Positions 40,295-51,499 of a stretch of 64,000 nucleotides of DNA are shown piece after piece. Origin of the DNA: Gammaproteobacteria bacterium RIFOXYD12_FULL_61_37 (GTDB lineage Bacteria > Pseudomonadota > Gammaproteobacteria > Chromatiales > Chromatiaceae); assembly GCA_001801995.1 (NCBI GenBank), contig MGZB01000018.1, positions 1 to 64,000 of the forward strand, given 5' to 3'. The notes under the pieces are model-generated. The model was given only the letters and a program-made list of their open reading frames with translations. It did no database searches and was not told the DNA's origin. Numbering within the stretch: the stretch's first letter is position 1; each line of letters opens with the position of its first letter. The position numbers and the translations under genes were made by a program.

Positions 40295-41497
40295 ATGAAC
40301 CCCGATCTTAGCAGGCTGCAACCCTATCCCTTCGAGAAACTCGCGGCCCTCTTCGCCGGCAGCGCGCCCCCGAAGGACCTCAGCCCCATCGGCCTCACCA
40401 TCGGTGAACCCAAGCACCCGACCCCCGGTTTCATCACCGAGGAGCTGCTGACCCACCTCCACAACCTCTCGGTCTATCCCAACACCCGGGGCCTGCCGCG
40501 TCTGCGCGAGACCATCGCCCAGTGGCTGATCCGCCGCTTCAAACTGCCCGAGGGGGCGGTCGATCCCGAGACCCAGGTCCTGCCGGTCAACGGCACCCGC
40601 GAGGCGTTGTTTTCCTTCGCCCAGGCGGTTATCGGGCGGGAGGAGGCGCGGCCCCTGGTGATGATGCCCAACCCCTTCTACCAGATCTACGAGGGGGCGG
40701 CCCTGCTGGCCGGGGCCGAGCCGCGCTTCATCCCCTGCCGCGCCGAAAACGGCTTTCTGCCCGATTTTGATTCGGTCAGTGGGGCCGAATGGGACCGCTG
40801 CCGCCTGCTCTACCTGTGCAGCCCCGGCAACCCGACAGGGGCCGTCATCGGCCTGGAACGGCTCAAGCAGCTCATCGAGCTGGCCAATCGCCACGGCTTC
40901 GTCATCGCCGCCGACGAATGCTATTCCGAGATCTATTTCGATGAAGGACAGCCGCCGGTAGGCCTGCTGCAGGCGGCGATCGAAATAGGCAACGACAGCT
41001 TCAAGAACTGCGTGGTTTTTCACAGCCTCTCCAAGCGTTCCAACGCGCCGGGGCTCCGCTCGGGCTTCGTCGCCGGGGATGCGGAAATATTGGCCGGCTA
41101 CTTCAAATACCGCACCTATCACGGCTGCGCCATGCCCTTGCAGGCCCAGGCCGCCAGTTGTGCCGCCTGGAGTGACGAGGCCCATGTGCGCGAGAACCGT
41201 ACCCTCTACCGGGAGAAATTCGATGCCGTGCTGGAGCGCCTGGGCGGCTGTCTGAAGGTCGAGCGCCCCGATGCCGGTTTCTACCTCTGGGCTGAAACGC
41301 CGGTTGCGGACACCGAATTCGCCCTGGGCCTCTATCGTTCCCAAAACGTCAGCGTGCTGCCCGGCAGTTTCCTGTCGCGGGAGGCTGATGGCCACAATCC
41401 CGGCGCCCGCCGCGTCCGCATGGCGCTGGTGGCGCCTTTGGACGAATGCCTCGACGCCGCCGGCCGCATCCGGGAATACGTCGAAAAACTATTCTGA
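40295..41497 (+). CDS. dapC: succinyldiaminopimelate transaminase
   Basis: A 400-residue class I aminotransferase. It starts MNPDLSRLQPYPFEKLAALF, typical of proteobacterial DapC. LCSPGNPTGAVIGLERLKQL (about 170-189) is the cofactor-proximal block. The PLP Lys is in FHSLSKRSNAPGLRSGFVAG (about 248), and the distal Arg is in GARRVRMALVAP. It converts N-succinyl-2-amino-6-oxopimelate in lysine/diaminopimelate synthesis. It is 18 bases from dapD on the same strand. Confidence 0.93.
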   Translation: MNPDLSRLQPYPFEKLAALFAGSAPPKDLSPIGLTIGEPKHPTPGFITEELLTHLHNLSVYPNTRGLPRLRETIAQWLIRRFKLPEGAVDPETQVLPVNGTREALFSFAQAVIGREEARPLVMMPNPFYQIYEGAALLAGAEPRFIPCRAENGFLPDFDSVSGAEWDRCRLLYLCSPGNPTGAVIGLERLKQLIELANRHGFVIAADECYSEIYFDEGQPPVGLLQAAIEIGNDSFKNCVVFHSLSKRSNAPGLRSGFVAGDAEILAGYFKYRTYHGCAMPLQAQAASCAAWSDEAHVRENRTLYREKFDAVLERLGGCLKVERPDAGFYLWAETPVADTEFALGLYRSQNVSVLPGSFLSREADGHNPGARRVRMALVAPLDECLDAAGRIREYVEKLF

Positions 41498-41515
41498 AAT
41501 CTCCAGGAGAACCCC

Positions 41516-42337
41516 ATGAGCGACATGCAACAGATCATCGCCGATGCCTTCGAGCACCGGGCCAGTATTACCCCCCGTACCGTCGATACCCTGGTCAAGG
41601 ACGCGGTCGGCGAGGCCATCGACCTGCTCGACCGGGGCGAGGTCCGGGTGGCCGAGAAGATCGGCGGCCAGTGGGTGGTGAACGACTGGGTCAAGAAGGC
41701 AGTGCTGCTCTCCTTCCGCATCGAGGACAACGAGGTCATCAAGGGCGGCTTCACCAACTACTACGACAAGGTGCGCTCCAAGTACGCCGACTACAACTCC
41801 CGCGAGTTCCGCGACAGCGGTGTGCGCATAGTACCGCCCGCCACGGCGCGCAAGGGCGCCTACATCGCCCCGAGCTGTGTTCTCATGCCCTCCTACGTCA
41901 ACATCGGCGCCTATGTGGACTCCGGCACCATGGTGGACACCTGGGCCACCGTCGGCTCCTGCGCCCAGATCGGCAAGAACGTCCACCTCTCCGGCGGCGT
42001 CGGCATCGGCGGTGTGCTGGAACCCTTGCAGGCGGCCCCCACCATCATCGAGGACAACTGCTTCATCGGCGCCCGTTCCGAGGTGGTGGAAGGTGTCATC
42101 GTCGAGGAGGGATCGGTCATCTCCATGGGGGTCTATATCGGCCAGTCCACCCGCATCTACGACCGGGAAAACGACGAGATCCTCTACGGCCGCGTCCCCG
42201 CCGGGTCCGTCGTGGTCTCCGGCAACCTGCCCGCCAAGGACGGCAAGTACAGCCTCTACTGTGCCGTGATCGTCAAAAAGGTGGACGCGAAGACCCGCTC
42301 CAAGGTCGGCATCAACGAGCTGCTGCGAGACATCTGA
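41516..42337 (+). CDS. dapD: tetrahydrodipicolinate N-succinyltransferase
   Basis: A 273-residue left-handed beta-helix enzyme, the normal length for DapD. The hexapeptide region runs about 105-235, with [20 protein letters not shown] and [20 protein letters not shown] as conserved blocks and [20 protein letters not shown] after them. It succinylates tetrahydrodipicolinate. A ribosome-binding site (CCAGGAG) precedes ATG 41516. Confidence 0.96.
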   Translation: MSDMQQIIADAFEHRASITPRTVDTLVKDAVGEAIDLLDRGEVRVAEKIGGQWVVNDWVKKAVLLSFRIEDNEVIKGGFTNYYDKVRSKYADYNSREFRDSGVRIVPPATARKGAYIAPSCVLMPSYVNIGAYVDSGTMVDTWATVGSCAQIGKNVHLSGGVGIGGVLEPLQAAPTIIEDNCFIGARSEVVEGVIVEEGSVISMGVYIGQSTRIYDRENDEILYGRVPAGSVVVSGNLPAKDGKYSLYCAVIVKKVDAKTRSKVGINELLRDI

Positions 42338-42341
42338 TCCT

Positions 42342-43232
42342 TTGTACTTCCCCGTCGCCGGCATCGAGGTCTCCCCCTGGCTGCCCCCGGCGGTGGCCTT
42401 CGGCATCTCCCTCTTCACCTCCATGGGCGGGGTCTCGGGGGCCTTCCTGCTGCTGCCCTTCCAGGTCAGCGTGCTCGGCTTCGACAGCCCGGCGGTCAGC
42501 GCCACCAACCAGGTGTTCAATATCCTGGCCACGCCGGGCGGAATCTACCGCTACCTGCGCGAGGGACGCATGCTCTGGCCCCTGGCCTGGGTCCTCCTGG
42601 CCGGGACCCTGCCAGGGGTGGCCCTCGGCGCCCTGATGCGCATCGCCTGGCTGCCTGACCCCCGCGACTTCAAGCTGCTGGTAGCCTCGGTCCTGCTTTA
42701 CATCGCCCTGCGGCTGGGATGCGACCTGATCGCCCCCACCCGAGGCCCCGTCCGGGCAGCCCCTGCACCGGTGGGATCAGTCGAGATCCTGGAGGGCGAG
42801 AGGTCGCGGTTCCGCTTCCGTTACGGCGGCGAGTCGTACAGCGCCAGCCGCCACGGACTGTTCGTTCTTGCCCTGGCCGTGGGCGTGGTCGGCGGCGCCT
42901 ACGGTATCGGCGGCGGGGCCATCATCGCCCCCTTCCTGGTCAGCGTCTTCGCCCTGCCCGTTCACGCCGTAGCCGGGGCCGCCCTGCTGGCGACCCTGGT
43001 CACCTCGGTGGCGGGCGTGGCCTTCTACCACCTCATCGCCCCCTTCTACCCCGAAATGTCCATCGCCCCCGACTGGGGCCTCGGCCTGCTGTTCGGCCTG
43101 GGCGGCGTCGCGGGCATGTACTGCGGGGCAAGGCTCCAGCGCCACATCCCCGCCCGCCTGCTCAAGCTGCTGCTCGTCCTCTGCCTTCTGGTCCCGGCCT
43201 TGCGGTATCTCCAGGAGTTTCTGGCGGGTTAG
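42342..43232 (+). CDS. TauE/SafE-family membrane exporter
   Basis: A 296-residue protein with about eight membrane helices. SLFTSMGGVSGAFLLLPFQV (about 24-43) and GVVGGAYGIGGGAIIAPFLV (about 188-207) are the repeated family motifs. A hydrophilic loop of about 50 residues separates the halves. The start is TTG 42342, only 4 bases after the dapD stop; a later start is possible. It should export a small sulfur-containing or organic anion. It is a second member of the family in the window, distant from the one at 17795. Confidence 0.82.
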   Translation: MYFPVAGIEVSPWLPPAVAFGISLFTSMGGVSGAFLLLPFQVSVLGFDSPAVSATNQVFNILATPGGIYRYLREGRMLWPLAWVLLAGTLPGVALGALMRIAWLPDPRDFKLLVASVLLYIALRLGCDLIAPTRGPVRAAPAPVGSVEILEGERSRFRFRYGGESYSASRHGLFVLALAVGVVGGAYGIGGGAIIAPFLVSVFALPVHAVAGAALLATLVTSVAGVAFYHLIAPFYPEMSIAPDWGLGLLFGLGGVAGMYCGARLQRHIPARLLKLLLVLCLLVPALRYLQEFLAG

Positions 43233-43284
43233 GGGGCTTTCATAGGGGCATCCGGCCTTATGATCATTCGAAGAGGAACACAAA

Positions 43285-43785
43285 ATGTCGATAAAGACAC
43301 TTATCACCGCCGGTGCCGCCATGGTCGTAGCCCTCTCTGTCCAGGCTCAGCAGGATCAAGGCATGGGGATGCAGCATATGCAGCATCAACAGGCCCCCGG
43401 CGCGGCCCCGGTCCAGGACGCCCGTGTCATCGTGCGTTTTCCGGAGGAGTTCCGGCTGCATACCCTGGGCAACATGCGGGATCATCTGCTGGCACTGGGG
43501 GAGATCCAGGAGGCGCTGTCCCGCGAGGAGTACGAGAAGGCCGGCGAAATCGCCGAGCTGCGCCTCGGCATGTCGGCCCTTGAGTCCCACGGGGCCTTCG
43601 AGCGTTCGCAGTTCATGCCGAAGGAGATGCAGGCCATCGGCAGCGAAATGCACCACGCAGCCAGCCGCTTCGCCGTCACCGCCCACGACGCCGCCGTGAC
43701 GGATGATGTCAAGCCGGTCCTGGCCCAGTTGGGGCAGCTCATCCGGCAATGCGTGGCCTGCCACAACGGTTTCCGGGTGCAGTGA
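43285..43785 (+). CDS. periplasmic cytochrome c'-like protein
   Basis: A 166-residue exported protein. Residues 1-22 are a signal peptide (TAGAAMVVALSVQAQ). A Met/His/Gln-rich stretch follows (QGMGMQHMQHQQ, about 25-36), which could bind copper. The rest is helical and ends with a single CVACHNGF haem-binding site at the C-terminus (about 157-164), as in cytochrome c' and related four-helix cytochromes. It should act in periplasmic electron transfer or in gas or metal binding. ATG 43285 has an AGAGGAACAC site upstream. It follows the TauE/SafE gene by 52 bases. Confidence 0.75.
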   Translation: MSIKTLITAGAAMVVALSVQAQQDQGMGMQHMQHQQAPGAAPVQDARVIVRFPEEFRLHTLGNMRDHLLALGEIQEALSREEYEKAGEIAELRLGMSALESHGAFERSQFMPKEMQAIGSEMHHAASRFAVTAHDAAVTDDVKPVLAQLGQLIRQCVACHNGFRVQ

Positions 43786-43874
43786 CCCTCAGCTTCTCTC
43801 CCTAAGGGCCTGGCGGGTGAGGGGTGCGGCAATCTCCCTCCGCCAGGACTCGGAATCAGTCTTACCGATCCCCG

Positions 43875-44033
43875 TCAGCGCCCCATGCCGCCACGTTGAC
43901 GCATGTGGGATTGCTGTCCGGTGGTCAATTCCTCGGGGGTCAGGCTGCCGTCGCCGTTGGTGTCGATATCCTTGAATGCGGGCGCGCTTGCCGCTCCCCA
44001 CATCGGTCTTCCCTCGGCGGCCTTCGTCGCCAT
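43875..44033 (-). pseudogene. C-terminal EF-hand protein remnant
   Basis: The minus-strand frame reads FKDIDTNGDGSLTPEELTTG, one good EF-hand (D-x-N-x-D-G-x-L-x-x-x-E), then ends MRQRGGMGR. Upstream of about 44033 the frame merges with sequence that reads as a kinase fragment on the other strand. The gene has probably lost its signal peptide and first EF-hand. Confidence 0.55.
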
Positions 44034-44055
44034 GCGTTCTTCGCCAGTCTGGGGC

Positions 44056-44275
44056 GCGACGAGACACCCGAGTTGCTGCCGGAAGACGGTCCCCGTGAAC
44101 TTGCCCAGTTGGCGCCCCCCCTGGCCCTGTGCCGGATACTGTCCAATCTCCTGGGAAATGCGCTCCGTTATGGCGACGGGCAGCCGATTGTCGTAACCGC
44201 CAAGGTAGCTGCGGACGGTGTGCAAATCGGGGTCCTTGACCGTGGCCTCGGCATCCCGGAGGACTGGAGGCCTGG
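44056..44275 (+). pseudogene. histidine-kinase ATPase-domain fragment
   Basis: The plus-strand frame includes LALCRILSNLLGNALRYGDG, a clear N-box of a sensor kinase, then IVVTAKVAADGVQIGVLDRG and LGIPED, the G1 box. There is no H-box before it and no G2 box after it. The frame ends against the ABC ATPase gene. The EF-hand remnant meets it tail to head at about 44040, so two broken genes were joined here. Confidence 0.65.
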
Positions 44276-44311
44276 TTGGCCCTGCCGCTCAGGCAGGCCT
44301 CCGGCTGAATC

Positions 44312-45040
44312 TCAATCGAACCCCCGCCCCTCGCCGGCCTCCTCGTAGGTCACACCGTCGCGAATGTGGTAGATCCGCTTGAAGGTGGGGAGGATCTTCT
44401 CGTCGTGGGTGACGACGATGATGGCGGTGTCGAACTGGCGTGCCATGCGGTTGAGGATGCGGATCACCGCCAGCGCCCGTTCGCTGTCGAGGGGGGCGGT
44501 CGGTTCGTCGGCCAGGATGACCGGCGGCCGGTTGACCAGGCCGCGGGCGATGGCCACCCGCTGCTGTTCGCCGCCCGAGAGTTGCGAGGGCATGGCCTTG
44601 GCTCGATGGGCCACGTCCAGCGCCTGTAATAGCTCCAGGGCCTGCCAGCGAGCTTCGCCGTTGGGCCTGCCCGCCAGCATGGGCAGCAGGGCGACGTTGT
44701 CGGTCACGTCCAGGAAGGGGATCAGGTAGGGGGCCTGGAACACGAAACCGATCTTGTCGCGCCGCAGGGCGCGCAGGTCGGGTATCCGCCAGCCGTCGTC
44801 ATAGATGAGGTCGCGGCCCAGGGTCATGCGCCCGGCGGTCGGTTCGATGATGGCCCCCAGGCACTTGAGCAAGGTGCTCTTGCCGGAACCGGAGGGGCCG
44901 ACCAAGCCCACCACCTCGCCCGGCCCGACTTGCATATCCACGCCCTTGAGGGCATCCACGGCCGTGTCGCCCTGGCCGTAGCGTTTCCGCAGGCCCTCGA
45001 TGCGGATGCCGCCGGTCGTTTCTTGATCTGTTCTATCCAC
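44312..45040 (-). CDS. ABC transporter ATP-binding protein (DevA/LolD-like)
   Basis: A 242-residue ATPase. Motifs are GLVGPSGSGKSTLLKCLG (about 44-61), the Q-loop in IGFVFQAPYLIPF, the signature SQLSGGEQQRVAIARGLV (about 153-170), Walker B in VILADEPTAPLDSE and the switch His in VVTHDEKI. It powers the permease encoded next to it. The start overlaps the permease stop by 8 bases. With the HlyD-like and FtsX-like genes it forms a DevBCA-type exporter, known to move glycolipids or small molecules across the envelope. Confidence 0.93.
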   Translation of the reverse strand: MDRTDQETTGGIRIEGLRKRYGQGDTAVDALKGVDMQVGPGEVVGLVGPSGSGKSTLLKCLGAIIEPTAGRMTLGRDLIYDDGWRIPDLRALRRDKIGFVFQAPYLIPFLDVTDNVALLPMLAGRPNGEARWQALELLQALDVAHRAKAMPSQLSGGEQQRVAIARGLVNRPPVILADEPTAPLDSERALAVIRILNRMARQFDTAIIVVTHDEKILPTFKRIYHIRDGVTYEEAGEGRGFD

Positions 45041-46247
45041 CGATCGCCTCCGCCGGGTCCACCTTCAGCGCCGCGCGAATCGCCACCAGGCTGGCGAGTA
45101 CACAGATCACCACCACGATGACAAAGCCACGCACCGCGTCGCCGGGTTCTAGCAACACATATTTGGGAAAGAAAGGCACCCAGAAGGTGGCGGCGGTCTT
45201 GCCCACCACAAAGCCGATGAGCCCCAGCCCCACCGCCTGTTGCAGGATCATGGCGGCGATGGTGCGGTTGCGGGTGCCGATGAGCTTGAGCACCGCGATC
45301 TCGCGGATCTTGCCCAGGGTCAGGGTATAGATGATGAAGGCCACGATGGCGGCGCTGACGATGGAGAGGATCACCAGGAACATGGCAATCTGCCGGGCCG
45401 AGGTGGCAATGAGCTTGGCGACCAGGATCTCCCGCATCCCGGCCTTGGTATGGACGCCCAGGCGCTTCCAGCGCCGGATGGGATCGGCCACGGCATCGGG
45501 ATCAGCGCCGGGCTCGATCTGCACCAGCACGGCATTGACGTAGGGATTGGTGCTCTGCGAGGCGATCACCGCATCCAGCAGGCCGGGCACACCCGGCCGG
45601 TTCAGCTCCCGGTTCTGGGCGGTGCGGGCACGCTGGCGCAGGATGGCGTCGTTGTCCTTGAGGAATTGCGCCTCCTGGGCGTCCTTGAGGGGGATGAAGA
45701 CCATGGGATCGCCGCCCGAGGAGACCATGCGCCGGGTCAGGCCGACCACATCATAGTCATTGCGCCGGATACGGATGCGGTCGCCCAGCGCAAAGCCCGT
45801 GGCGATGTCGGCCACGGCCTCGTAGTGGCTGCGGGTGATGTGGCGACCGGCCACCAGAAAGCCCGGCTGTCCGGGATGCCCAGGCCCGTCGGGCCTGATG
45901 CCGACCACCATCGCCCGGACATCGGCCGAAGCCGCCGCGTCCGCCAGGCGCACCTGCATGGTCAGGTAGGTGATGTTGGCGGCGCGCACCACGCCCGGCA
46001 TGCCGAGAATGCCGCGATAGCTGTCGTCATAGAGGCTCGACGGCTCGGCATAGGGCCCCAGCGTGTCCCGTTGCACCACCCAGAGATCGGCGCCGCTGTT
46101 GTCGAGCAACACTTCAGCGTCATCGACCATGCCGCGATAGATACCGGCCATGCTGAGCGTCACGCCGATCAGCAGCCCCAGCCCCATGCCCGTGAACAGG
46201 AACTTACCCCAGGCATGGAGGATGTCGCGCCCGGCCAGACTGATCAC
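45033..46247 (-). CDS. ABC transporter permease (DevC/FtsX family)
   Basis: A 404-residue MacB/FtsX-type permease. One N-terminal helix (ILHAWGKFLFTGMGLGLLIGV) is followed by a large periplasmic domain (about 40-260). Three C-terminal helices lie at about 278-300, 325-350 and 365-390, around VAFIIYTLTLGKIREIAVLK. It overlaps both neighbours by a few bases, so the three subunits are coupled in translation. Confidence 0.9.
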   Translation of the reverse strand: MISLAGRDILHAWGKFLFTGMGLGLLIGVTLSMAGIYRGMVDDAEVLLDNSGADLWVVQRDTLGPYAEPSSLYDDSYRGILGMPGVVRAANITYLTMQVRLADAAASADVRAMVVGIRPDGPGHPGQPGFLVAGRHITRSHYEAVADIATGFALGDRIRIRRNDYDVVGLTRRMVSSGGDPMVFIPLKDAQEAQFLKDNDAILRQRARTAQNRELNRPGVPGLLDAVIASQSTNPYVNAVLVQIEPGADPDAVADPIRRWKRLGVHTKAGMREILVAKLIATSARQIAMFLVILSIVSAAIVAFIIYTLTLGKIREIAVLKLIGTRNRTIAAMILQQAVGLGLIGFVVGKTAATFWVPFFPKYVLLEPGDAVRGFVIVVVICVLASLVAIRAALKVDPAEAIGG

Positions 46248-47440
46248 GGCGACTTGCCCAGAATCTGATCGACGACCTTGATGCGGCTACGGGCGCCCAG
46301 CGCCTTGTAGCTGTAGACCACCGCCTGCTCGCCCTCTTGGAGGCCTTCCAGGATCTGCACCCGGCCGTCGAGATCGGTCAGACCGGTCTTGACCGGGGTG
46401 AAGCGCAAGCGGTCCCCCTCGACGATCCAGACACCGATCCGCCCCTCGAACCGATGCACGCTGGCATTGGGCAGCACCAGCCTGGGTTCCTGCGCGGACA
46501 GGGCCAGGGTGACCTCGGCCAGCTCACCGATGGGCGGTGGCGTCGCGGGCGTCCGTTCGAACGCCACCTTGGCCAGGACCTCCTCGGTCACCGCGTCGGC
46601 CAGGGGCTCCACGCGCTTGACCCGTCCGGCCAGCGGCGTCCCCCCTTGGGAGCGGAGCAGGATGCGCGCCGCCAACCCGGCCTTCAGCCCCCAGGCCCGC
46701 TGCTGGTCGAAGCGGACATTGAGCCAGATACTGCCGGGCTCCACCACCTCGACCACGGCCTGCCCCGCGACCAAGGTGGTACCGGGATCGGCATCGCGCC
46801 GGGTCACGAGGCCTTTCACCGGCGAGACCAGCCGCAGGTTGGCCCGCTGCCGGAGCAGCCCTTCCCGCTCCGCCCGCAGGCGTTCCAGTTCCTGGCGCGA
46901 AACTTCCAGATTGGCGCGGGCCGCAGCCAGGGCTGCCTTGGCGGCCTGGTACTCCTGTTGCTTGGTATCGGCCGACTCCTTGCTGACCGTCTGCGCTGGC
47001 AACAACTGCGAGTAGCGGCTGGCCTGTCCCTGTGCAAGCTCGGAGCGGGCCGTCGCCTCCTCGATCTGCGCCGCCGATGCCTTGATGCTGGCCTCGGCGC
47101 GCCGGATCGCGGCCTCCTGGCCAGCAATCTTGTCATCGAGATCGACCGGGTCCATCTCGCCCAGCAACTGCCCTGCCTCCACTCGATCCCCCGGCTGGAC
47201 CTCCACGGACTTGATCCGGCCCGCGAAGGTCGGCCCGATGCGGTGGGTGTAACGGGCCTCCACAAGGCCGATGCCGAATAGGGCCGGGCTGATGGACTGG
47301 TGTTCCACGCGGGCCAGGGTCACGGGCACCGGGGCCAGGGGACCGGAACGCAAGGCGGCAAAGGCAAAGAGCGCCAGCAGGGGCAGCAGGATGGCGGCCA
47401 GGGTGATTGTCCGCCTGTGGATCGAGAAAAATTGCTTCAT
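46244..47440 (-). CDS. HlyD-family periplasmic adaptor (DevB-like)
   Basis: A 398-residue membrane-fusion protein. An N-terminal anchor (TITLAAILLPLLALFAFAAL, about 11-30) is followed by a biotinyl/lipoyl-like half with VEVQPGDRVEAGQLLGEMDP (about 76-95) and long coiled-coil arms (about 100-205), rich in Glu, Ala, Gln and Arg. The second lipoyl half and beta-barrel follow, with DADPGTTLVAGQAVVEVVEP. It should link the ABC permease to an outer-membrane channel such as TolC. Its start overlaps the TetR stop by 4 bases. Confidence 0.92.
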   Translation of the reverse strand: MKQFFSIHRRTITLAAILLPLLALFAFAALRSGPLAPVPVTLARVEHQSISPALFGIGLVEARYTHRIGPTFAGRIKSVEVQPGDRVEAGQLLGEMDPVDLDDKIAGQEAAIRRAEASIKASAAQIEEATARSELAQGQASRYSQLLPAQTVSKESADTKQQEYQAAKAALAAARANLEVSRQELERLRAEREGLLRQRANLRLVSPVKGLVTRRDADPGTTLVAGQAVVEVVEPGSIWLNVRFDQQRAWGLKAGLAARILLRSQGGTPLAGRVKRVEPLADAVTEEVLAKVAFERTPATPPPIGELAEVTLALSAQEPRLVLPNASVHRFEGRIGVWIVEGDRLRFTPVKTGLTDLDGRVQILEGLQEGEQAVVYSYKALGARSRIKVVDQILGKSP

Positions 47441-48045
47441 GGCCTTGCCTCCAGGCCGCGCCGGTAAAGGACGAAGACCCCCGGCGCCTCCGCGCGAATG
47501 CCTTGGATATCGCCCGATAGCAGGGACTGCACGACCAGCCCCTGGATGGTCCCGATGAACAGGATGGCGGCGGCATGGGTATAGATCTGGGAGGCGATTT
47601 CTCCCGTTGCCTTGCCCTGCTCGATGCGCCTGCCGATACGTTCGGCATAGCGCTGAATCAGGGTCTGGGCCATGCGTTTGGCCGGGGTTGATTCAGACCG
47701 TTGCAGCTCGCCGAACAGCATGCGCGGCACGCCGGGGTGCTCGGCCACGAATTCCATATGGGCCATGAACATGGCCTGCAAGGCATCCAGGGGGGAGGCG
47801 ACCCCTTGGGCCGCTCGGTCGAGCCGCGCAAGGAGCCGCTCCGACACCCATTCCATCACCGCCTCCCAGATCGCCTCCTTGCTGGGAAAGTGGCGAAACA
47901 GCGCCCCCTGGGTCAGGTTCATGTGTTTGGCGATGGCGGCGGTCGTGATGTCGCTCGGGTTGTGCGAGCCCGCCAGCGCGATCACGGCCTCGACCGTGAC
48001 CGCCCGGCGCTCATCGGCGGGGAGGTGTTTTGATGGGGTATCCAT
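47437..48045 (-). CDS. TetR/AcrR-family repressor of the exporter operon
   Basis: A 202-residue regulator. The N-terminal helix-turn-helix (about 12-60) reads AVTVEAVIALAGSHNPSDIT and then HMNLTQGALFRHFPSKEAIW. The C-terminal ligand domain has no specific motif. It is the first gene of the operon with the DevBCA-type exporter. A 22-bp perfect palindrome lies 17 bases upstream of its start (48062-48083), an ideal operator for autorepression and for control of the transporter. Confidence 0.9.
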   Translation of the reverse strand: MDTPSKHLPADERRAVTVEAVIALAGSHNPSDITTAAIAKHMNLTQGALFRHFPSKEAIWEAVMEWVSERLLARLDRAAQGVASPLDALQAMFMAHMEFVAEHPGVPRMLFGELQRSESTPAKRMAQTLIQRYAERIGRRIEQGKATGEIASQIYTHAAAILFIGTIQGLVVQSLLSGDIQGIRAEAPGVFVLYRRGLEARP

Positions 48046-48061
48046 GTTGCCAATCCAGAAT

Positions 48062-48083
48062 AGATAGTAATCGATTACTATCT
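48062..48083. promoter_or_regulatory. perfect 22-bp palindrome, likely TetR operator
   Basis: The half-site AGATAGTAATC is followed directly by its exact inverted copy. It lies 17 bases before the start of the TetR gene, within the expected promoter. Confidence 0.75.
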
Positions 48084-48120
48084 TAGCAGGGATGGCGAAC
48101 CCATCAAGCGCAATTCGCGA

Positions 48121-48291
48121 TCAGTCGAAATTCCCTGCGTCCAGCCACGCCGGAAGTTCCGGGGTAACTTCCTCGAAGCGCAGGATGCGCTTGTCGGCGT
48201 GGTCCTTCATGAATTCCATGAACAGTGGCGGTAGGTTCCAGAGCCGGTGGGAATCATGGGGGAGGACAGGACAGAATCCTGTTTGTACCAT
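48121..48291 (-). CDS. small protein of unknown function
   Basis: A 56-codon frame on the minus strand, from ATG 48291 to TGA. It reads SHRLWNLPPLFMEFMKDHAD and ends PELPAWLDAGNFD. Amino-acid composition looks protein-like and the frame is the only good one in the gap between the TetR operator and the ArsC-like gene. I do not know the family. It may be the C-terminal end of a longer lost gene. Confidence 0.35.
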   Translation of the reverse strand: MVQTGFCPVLPHDSHRLWNLPPLFMEFMKDHADKRILRFEEVTPELPAWLDAGNFD

Positions 48292-48322
48292 GGTGGTTTA
48301 CCCAACCCTCACAGTGAACGGC

Positions 48323-48647
48323 ATGATCAAGCTCTACGGCATACCCAACTGCGATGCGATGAAAAAGGCTAGGTGCTGGCTGGAGGGCCATGGCTTGGCC
48401 TATGAATTTCACGACTACAAGAATGCGGGGCTCGACGAGGCCCTGTTGCGCGCCTGGGTGGCCGAGCTGGGCTGGGAGGCGCTGCTCAACCGGCGCGGCA
48501 CGACCTGGCGCAAATTGCCGCAGGCGGTCCGGGACGGCATTGACGAGGCGGAGGCGATCCGCCTGATGCTGGAGAATCCCTCCATCATCCGGCGGCCCCT
48601 ATTGGATCTGGGCGACCGCCGCCATCTGGGTTTCAGCGAGGTGGAGT

Positions 48648-48667
<20 letters not shown>
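48323..48667 (+). CDS. ArsC/Spx-family protein (YffB-like)
   Basis: A 114-residue arsenate-reductase-fold protein. IKLYGIPNCDAMKKARCWLE (2-21) has one Cys in the NCDxxKKA motif typical of YffB. RRGTTWRKL and NPSIIRRPLLD (about 88-98) match the family. YffB is found beside dapE in many proteobacteria and its role is unclear; a glutathione-linked thiol function has been proposed. It overlaps the start of the DUF1287 gene by 20 bases. Confidence 0.88.
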
Positions 48668-51290
<2,623 letters not shown>

Positions 51291-51499
51291 GTTTTATCAC
51301 CTGGGGTTTGAAATGGGGTTATTGATCAACTCCGGCAGATAATAATTCCCTTATGCATGCGATCACAAAAAATGAATATTTTTCGTGCCTTTTCAAGGCT
51401 ATTCTGAACCCACTTGAGTAGAGACCCCGGCAGCGGGGCTTGAATAGGGAAATCGGCCCCGGCCGAACGAAACACCACTACTTTATCGAGGACCACACC
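51291..51499. promoter_or_regulatory. cbbR-cbbM divergent promoter region
   Basis: A 209-base AT-rich spacer. TTATTGATCAA with AGATAATAA (51319-51345) forms an interrupted inverted repeat with LysR-type T-N11-A spacing inside. AAAAATGAATATTTTT (about 51367-51382) is a second palindrome closer to cbbM. These are the likely CbbR-binding sites. I could not place the -35 and -10 boxes with confidence. Confidence 0.5.
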
